64,000 nt of DNA from Panicum virgatum (lineage: Eukaryota; Streptophyta; Magnoliopsida; Poales; Poaceae): assembly GCF_016808335.1 (NCBI RefSeq), contig NC_053143.1, positions 62,001 through 126,000 of the forward strand, written 5' to 3'. Made by a program: the position numbers and the translations under genes. This document shows, piece by piece, positions 59,120 through 64,000 of this stretch. The notes beneath the pieces are model-generated. The model saw only the letters and a program-made list of their open reading frames with translations. It did no database searches and was not told the origin of the DNA. Within the stretch, counting starts at the first letter, position 1; the number at the start of each line of letters is the position of its first letter.

Positions 59120-59562
59120 CCCCTGGAAAACGGAGACGTAGAGAATGGCGAGCAAGGATCGCTCATTCCCCTAGAGGATGTGAGTTCTCTTCCAAGGGGA
59201 GAAGCCACTCAAGCCAATGAGTCTGCCTAAGTGCTAGTGGCCGTCAAGGGATGAAGCCGTGTGGTCCGAAGTTAGAATTGTGCCCCCTTCTTTTGAAGAT
59301 GCGTACCCGGACGTGTAGTACGCATTTTGGCCTTGCCCCAGTGTTGTACCCCCTTGCAGTAATGAAGTTGTTTGTGCTTGTTGTTTGTTAGTCTGTGTGC
59401 TTGTCGACAGAAGGTGGATTCTGTTTTTTTCAAAAATGCGAAGTAGAAAACTTAAACATCATTTAAATCCAAATCCAAGTCTCATAAAGGTCCACTCAAT
59501 CTATGGATGCCGCCCACATGCACCACCAAGACATTTGAAGCCAAGCCCAGACAAACCCGAGT

Positions 59563-59965
59563 GTGGGAAAGCAGTCCGAAATGCAAGGACAACCCTCTGC
59601 CCAGCAAGACCATAAAGTTGACCAAAATGAAGGTAGAGGAGAAAGTCAAGTGAGGTCACAACAGCCACCACCACCACCCTTCATTGATCTAGCACAAGTG
59701 ATAAATAACCAGACCCATGTGTTGGAGGCTTTGCCTAATGCCATCAACCACCCAAGACCTCATGGACAAGGCGTAAATGATGAGTTGACAGATTTTCTAC
59801 GGACCAAGCCACCCACTTTTGGAGGTTCTGCCAACCCTTTTGGACGCTGATGATTGCCTGCGTGAAATCCAAAGGAAACTTGAGCCATTTGGTTGTGAAG
59901 ACCGAGATAAGGTTCTCATGGCAGCTCACCAGCTCACCTGTACAACCCTTGCTTTGTGGAGAAAC
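59563..59965 (+). pseudogene. Tekay gag, N-terminal remnant
   Basis: Starts MGKQSEMQGQPSAQQ, then FIDLAQVINNQTHVLEAL and KPPTFGGSANPF, the usual Tekay Gag N terminus. A frame change near 59845 leads to EPFGCEDRDKVLMAAHQL and a stop soon after. The rest of Gag, its CCHC knuckle and the start of protease are missing: within about 100 bases the sequence jumps to the end of the protease domain, so an internal deletion is evident. Confidence 0.85.
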
Positions 59966-60069
59966 ACAGTATACCCACGATACTACTAAAGTTACCCCTA
60001 TTAACCCGTATGCCTGGAGCCGACATACATTGTCGACTAGGTTGAACTCGGGTAAGGATCATTTTAAGT

Positions 60070-63000
60070 GGGGTAGAATTCTTAGCAGACCTAGTGGTAC
60101 TCAAGTCTAAGGGGATAGACGTAATCCTTGGAATGGATTGGTTAAGCCGGCATGATGGTCACATAGGATGTGCTGAAAAGGTAGTACACCTGACCAACCC
60201 AGATGGAATGCAAGTGATTAGCCATACTCGGGGAAGTGGACCAGACCCGATGGTTTTCAGCATGGAAGCTAAGACCCCAGAAGAAGTCCTGGTAGTGAAT
60301 GAATACCCGGATATTTTTCTAGAAGAGCACCCTGGAAAGCCACCTGACAGAGACGTAGAATTTGTTATTGACCTTATCCCCGGAACCCCTCCTATTGCCA
60401 AGAGACCCTATAGGATGGCAGCCTCAGAATTAGCAGAGTTGAAGAAATAGTTAGGAGAATTGCAAAAAAGTGGTTTCATCAGACCTAGTTCATCCCCGTG
60501 GGGAGCCCCAGTCTTATTTGTCAAGAAAAAGGATGGAAGTATGAGGACGTGTGTGGATTATCGTGCACTAAAATGAGGTCACCATTAAGAATAAGTATCT
60601 TCTCCCTAGGATTGATGATCTCTTTGATAAACTAAAAGGAGCCAAGTATTTCTCTAAGACTGATCTAAGATCAGGATATCATCAGCTTAAGATTAGAGAA
60701 AGTGACATCCCGAAGACAGCCTTTGTCACCCGTTATGGGCAGTTTGAGTTTACGGTGATGTCTTTTGGACTCACCAATGCACCTGCTTATTTCATGAACC
60801 TCATAAACAAAGTGTTTATGGATGAGTTAGATAAGTTTGTCGTAGTCTTTATTGACGACATACTTATTTACTCAAAAAGTGCCCAAGAGCATGAACAACA
60901 CCTACGAGTTGTTTTGGAAAAGTTGAGAGCACACAAACTCTATACTAAATTCAGCAAATGTTAATTTTGGCTAGAAAAAGTGGCTTTCCTTGGTCATATT
61001 TTGACTGTAGAAGGAGTAGTAGTCGACCCCGAGAAAGTTGAAGCAGTTTCCAACTAGCAGTAGCCGACCAATGTTAGTGAAATCAGAAGTTTCCTTAGAT
61101 TAGCCGGTTATTACCGAAGATTTATTGAAGGATTTTTCAAGATAGCTAGACCCATGACAGAGCTACTCAGGAAGGATAAGAAATTCACTTGGACAGAGTC
61201 ATGTGAAAGAAGTTTCCAAGAATTGAAGAAAAGGTTGACAACCGCCCCAGTATTAACCCTACTGGACATTCATGGGGACTCTGACATCTATTGTGATGCA
61301 TCCCGACAAGGATTAGGATGTGTTCTTATGCAGGATGGGAAAGTAGTTGCATATGTTTCCTGTCAGCTCAAGACTCATGAGCAGAATTACCCAACCCATG
61401 ATTTAGAGTTTGCAGCTGTAGTGCATGCCCTTAAGATCTTGAGACATTACTTGATTGGAAATAAGTGTGAGATTTACACCGACCATAAGAGCCTGAAGTA
61501 TATCTTCACCCAACTGGATTTGAACTTAAGGCAAAGAAGGTGGTTGGAATTGGTTAAGGATTATAATTTAGAAATCCATTACCACCGCGGCAAAACTAAT
61601 GTGGTAGCAGATGCCTTAAGTAGAAAGTCTCATAGGCAGCTCAGACCCGAGAATGCCAATATGGAAATCCATTACCACCCCGGCAAAGCTAATGTGGTAG
61701 CAGATGCCTTAAGCAAAAAGTCTCATAGGCAGCTCAGACCCGAGAATGCCCATCTACAGGAAGAGATGGCACGATTAAATGTGCACATCATTCCTCAAGG
61801 ATCCTACCGCAAGTTAAGTATTCAACCTACCTTAGAAGAAGAAATTAGAAAGGCCCAAGGATCGGACCATGATTTAATAAAAATCTGTAAGCATACCGGA
61901 GAAAGTAAGGCCCCAGACTTTAGAGTGGATGACAAAGGAAGCTTGTGGTATAAGGCCAGAATTTGTGTGCCCAAGCAAGGAAACTTCCGGCAAATGATCA
62001 TGGACGAGGCACATAACTTGGCATATTCTATTCACCCAGGGTCCACCAAAATGTATTTGGATTTAAAACAAAAGTATTGGTGGAATGGAATGAAGTCGGA
62101 CATTGCCCAGTTCGTGGCCCATTGCAACACATGTCAAAGGATCAAAGCTGAGCATCAGAAGCCAGCAGGATTACTACAACTCCTACCTATCCCAGTTTGG
62201 AAATGGGACGAGATAGGAATGGATTTTGTGGTAGGATTGCCCAAGACCCAGAAAAGTTATGATTCCATTTGGGTAATAGTGGACCGGCTCACCAAAGTCG
62301 CTCACTTCCTACCCTTACGGACCAACTATGGAGGAGAAAAGTTAGCCCAGCTCTATGTGAATAGCATAGTAAAGTTGCATGGCGTGCCCAGCAAAATCGT
62401 TTCAGATAGAAGGACCCAATTTACCTCTAAGTTTTGGAAAAACCTGCATAAAGTCATGGGCACAAAGTTAGATTTTAGTTCGGCCTATCACCCGCAGACT
62501 GATGGACAGACTGAAAGGGTAAACCAAATTATGGAGGATATGTTAAGGGCATGTGTCCTTACCTATGGTAAAGATTGGGAACAGAGTTTGCCCTATACGG
62601 AGTTCTCATACAACAACAGTTATCAGGCAAGCCTAGGTGGCTGAGAAAGTGTTGGACCCCTTTGATGTGGTCAGAAGTAGGGGAACATACTTTAACCGGA
62701 CCAGCTCTCATAAAAGAGGCAGAAGACCATGTGGCTGAGATTAGAGAGAAGCTAAAAGCAGCTCAATCATGGCAGAAGAGTTATCCAGACAAGCAAAGAA
62801 GAGAATTATGTTTTGAGGGTGGAGATTTTGTATACCTTAAGGTCTCTCCGATTCGAGGAACTCGAAGGTTTCAAGTCCAAGGAAAATTAGCCCCTCAGTA
62901 TATTGGACCTTACCAAGTAGTTAAAAGAGTTGGAGCGGTAGCCTACCGTATTCAACTGCCCGAGGAAATGTCAGATATACATCCGGTATTTCATGTGTCT

Positions 63001-63240
63001 CAGCTCAGAAAGTGCTTGAGGGTACCTGAAGAAGAAATAGTATCAGTGGAAATAATCGACCTGCAAAAGGATCTTCGGTATCAAGAAGTGCCTGTCAAAA
63101 TCTTAGACACTGTCACAAAAAGAACAAGGAACTCAGAGGTACGGATTTGCAGAGTGCAATAGAGCAGACACGGAGTAGAAGAAGCTACATGGGAACGCGA
63201 AGATGCTCTGAAAAAGAAGTTTCCCCATCTCTTTAAGAAC
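60070..63240 (+). pseudogene. Tekay pol (PR end, RT, RH, IN, chromodomain), broken
   Basis: Order: protease end (VILGMDWLSRHDGHI), reverse transcriptase ([26 protein letters not shown]; catalytic [11 protein letters not shown]), RNase H ([30 protein letters not shown]), integrase zinc finger ([29 protein letters not shown]), integrase core ([49 protein letters not shown]), GPY/F-type C-terminal domain (KLAPQYIGPYQVVKRVGAVA; DIHPVFHVSQLRKCL) and a chromodomain (about 63090-63240). Stops at 60448-60450, 60961-60963, about 61057 and 63160-63162, with frame changes near 60575 and 62640. The catalytic DD of RT is retained. An in-frame 31-codon duplication lies between RNase H and integrase. Confidence 0.9.
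61571..61756 (+). repeat. 93-bp in-frame tandem duplication in pol
   Basis: Copies 61571-61663 and 61664-61756, a few substitutions apart, each encoding the end of RNase H ([20 protein letters not shown]). 93 bases is 31 codons, so the frame is kept. Confidence 0.95.
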
Positions 63241-63284
63241 CAGCCGAATCTCGAGGACGAGATTTATTTTAAGTGGGGTAAGAT

Positions 63285-64000
63285 TGTAACATCCCAAAAA
63301 TCACCAAAATAAATCACTCGCTAAAAATAATTTTCAAAACCATTTTCGTCGTTGAGCTCAAATCATCTCTAAAAATCTTTTTTTCGTCTAAGCACCCAGT
63401 GTCCCGACATCTTTTCCGGCGATCCCGCCGTCCCGACACCAGTACCAATCACTGTCCCGTCTCTCCTCTTCCTCGTTCCCCGCACATCACAACGCCCGAA
63501 TCAATTAGCGTCCCCCCTAGTTCCCACCTCCTCTCGTTCCGTGTGCACGTCGTCGACCACCCGACCGCCGCGCGTGGCCGACCGCCGCCGCGTCTCTCTC
63601 TTTTTCCCTCTCCCCTCTTTTTCTTTTCCCCTTACTCTTTTTCTTTTCTCTCCCTTCTCCTTCTCCTTTTTCCTTCCCTGCCCACGCGCGGCACGCCAGC
63701 CACCGCCCTCAACCGCCCTCGTTCACGCACACAGCACCACCAGCGACACGCCGACCCCACGATGCGACCTCGCTGCAGCCTTGCTCGCCGGCCTGCCCGC
63801 CCTCGTCCTCGTGCTACGGCAAGTGGGCACGGCCACAGCACAGCCATTGAAGGTGAGCGTTGGCACAGCACGCCGCCAAGCAACACACTCGCCGGCCATT
63901 CCCACTTGCGCTGCCCTGCTCGTCGCCCCGCCCCGTCCTGCTGCGCGGCCGTACCCCCTTGGCCACCTCGTCGCTCGCGCCACGCCGGCCAGCCACGGCG
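63285..64000 (+). repeat. 3' LTR of the Tekay-type element, partial
   Basis: Matches 53920-54670 or so of the 5' LTR, with substitutions and a few indels. Notably, the 5' copy carries an extra segment near 54322-54350 (ATGTGCAACACGCTGG region) that is shorter here. Truncated by the window end. Confidence 0.92.

Larger units (their letters stand above)
53920..64000 (+). mobile_element. Tekay-type Ty3/gypsy chromovirus, 3' LTR cut by window
   Basis: 5' LTR 53920-57328 (3409 bp, TGTAACATCCC...GATGCTTCA), tRNA-Met PBS TGGTATCAGAGCC at 57331-57343, polypurine-type tract AAGTGGGGTAAGA before the 3' LTR at 63285. The 3' LTR repeats the first 700 bases of the 5' LTR. The 5-bp flank GCATC (53915-53919) is the expected target duplication; its partner is outside. 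Long LTRs, integrase with C-terminal chromodomain and pol order PR-RT-RH-IN fit the Tekay (Del) clade. It sits in an apparent intron of the CACTA transposase gene. Confidence 0.92.

Overview
The window is nuclear DNA from a grass (Poaceae, most likely a panicoid; species not determinable by eye). The grounds are spliced plant genes with GC-rich first exons, a WOX3 homeodomain protein very like the cereal NARROW SHEATH/NARROW LEAF proteins, Stowaway, hAT and CACTA elements with grass-type termini, and deep nesting of LTR retrotransposons primed by tRNA-Met. No prokaryotic or organellar features were seen.

Only three host genes look intact, all on the + strand. They are an RNase P p30-family gene (3112-6505, four exons whose phases all match), a two-exon CCT-domain regulator (23467-24276) and a two-exon WOX3 gene (44460-45284). 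Two host gene relics are present: a DUF26 (plasmodesmata-located/cysteine-rich type) pseudogene at about 2085-2578 (-), and an ALOG/LSH-domain pseudogene at about 41695-42125 split by a 233-bp hAT MITE.

The rest is mostly transposons. (1) 6748-18096: a solo LTR holding two complete but dead LTR elements, a Reina-like Ty3/gypsy chromovirus (6907-11913, minus) and a Ty1/copia element (12052-17999, plus). (2) about 18499-20114: a Pack-MULE-like element carrying pieces of a spermidine-synthase-like methyltransferase gene and a GH3 gene. (3) 24937-29088: a long-TIR element containing a probable solo LTR and a TRIM, the TRIM itself split by a 1.67-kb solo LTR. (4) about 31691-37080: a Mutator-like element with a broken MURA transposase and a plant-mobile-domain gene between TIRs that each end in a splice donor. 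(5) 38176-39358: a small CACTA element. (6) 46317 to beyond the window: a larger CACTA of the same family whose TNP2-type transposase gene is split by a solo LTR and then invaded by a Tekay-type chromovirus (53920 to beyond the window) with 3.4-kb LTRs. Between its 5' LTR and gag, that chromovirus carries two tandem, related accessory ORFs whose pattern resembles a double-stranded-RNA-binding fold. This is my best candidate for under-described biology here.

The three genes are not an operon and have no evident joint pathway. They encode tRNA 5' processing, a CCT-type transcriptional regulator and a leaf-margin/lateral-organ homeodomain factor, and they sit as small islands in transposon-rich DNA. 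All boundaries and identifications come from reading the sequence; no database search was run.
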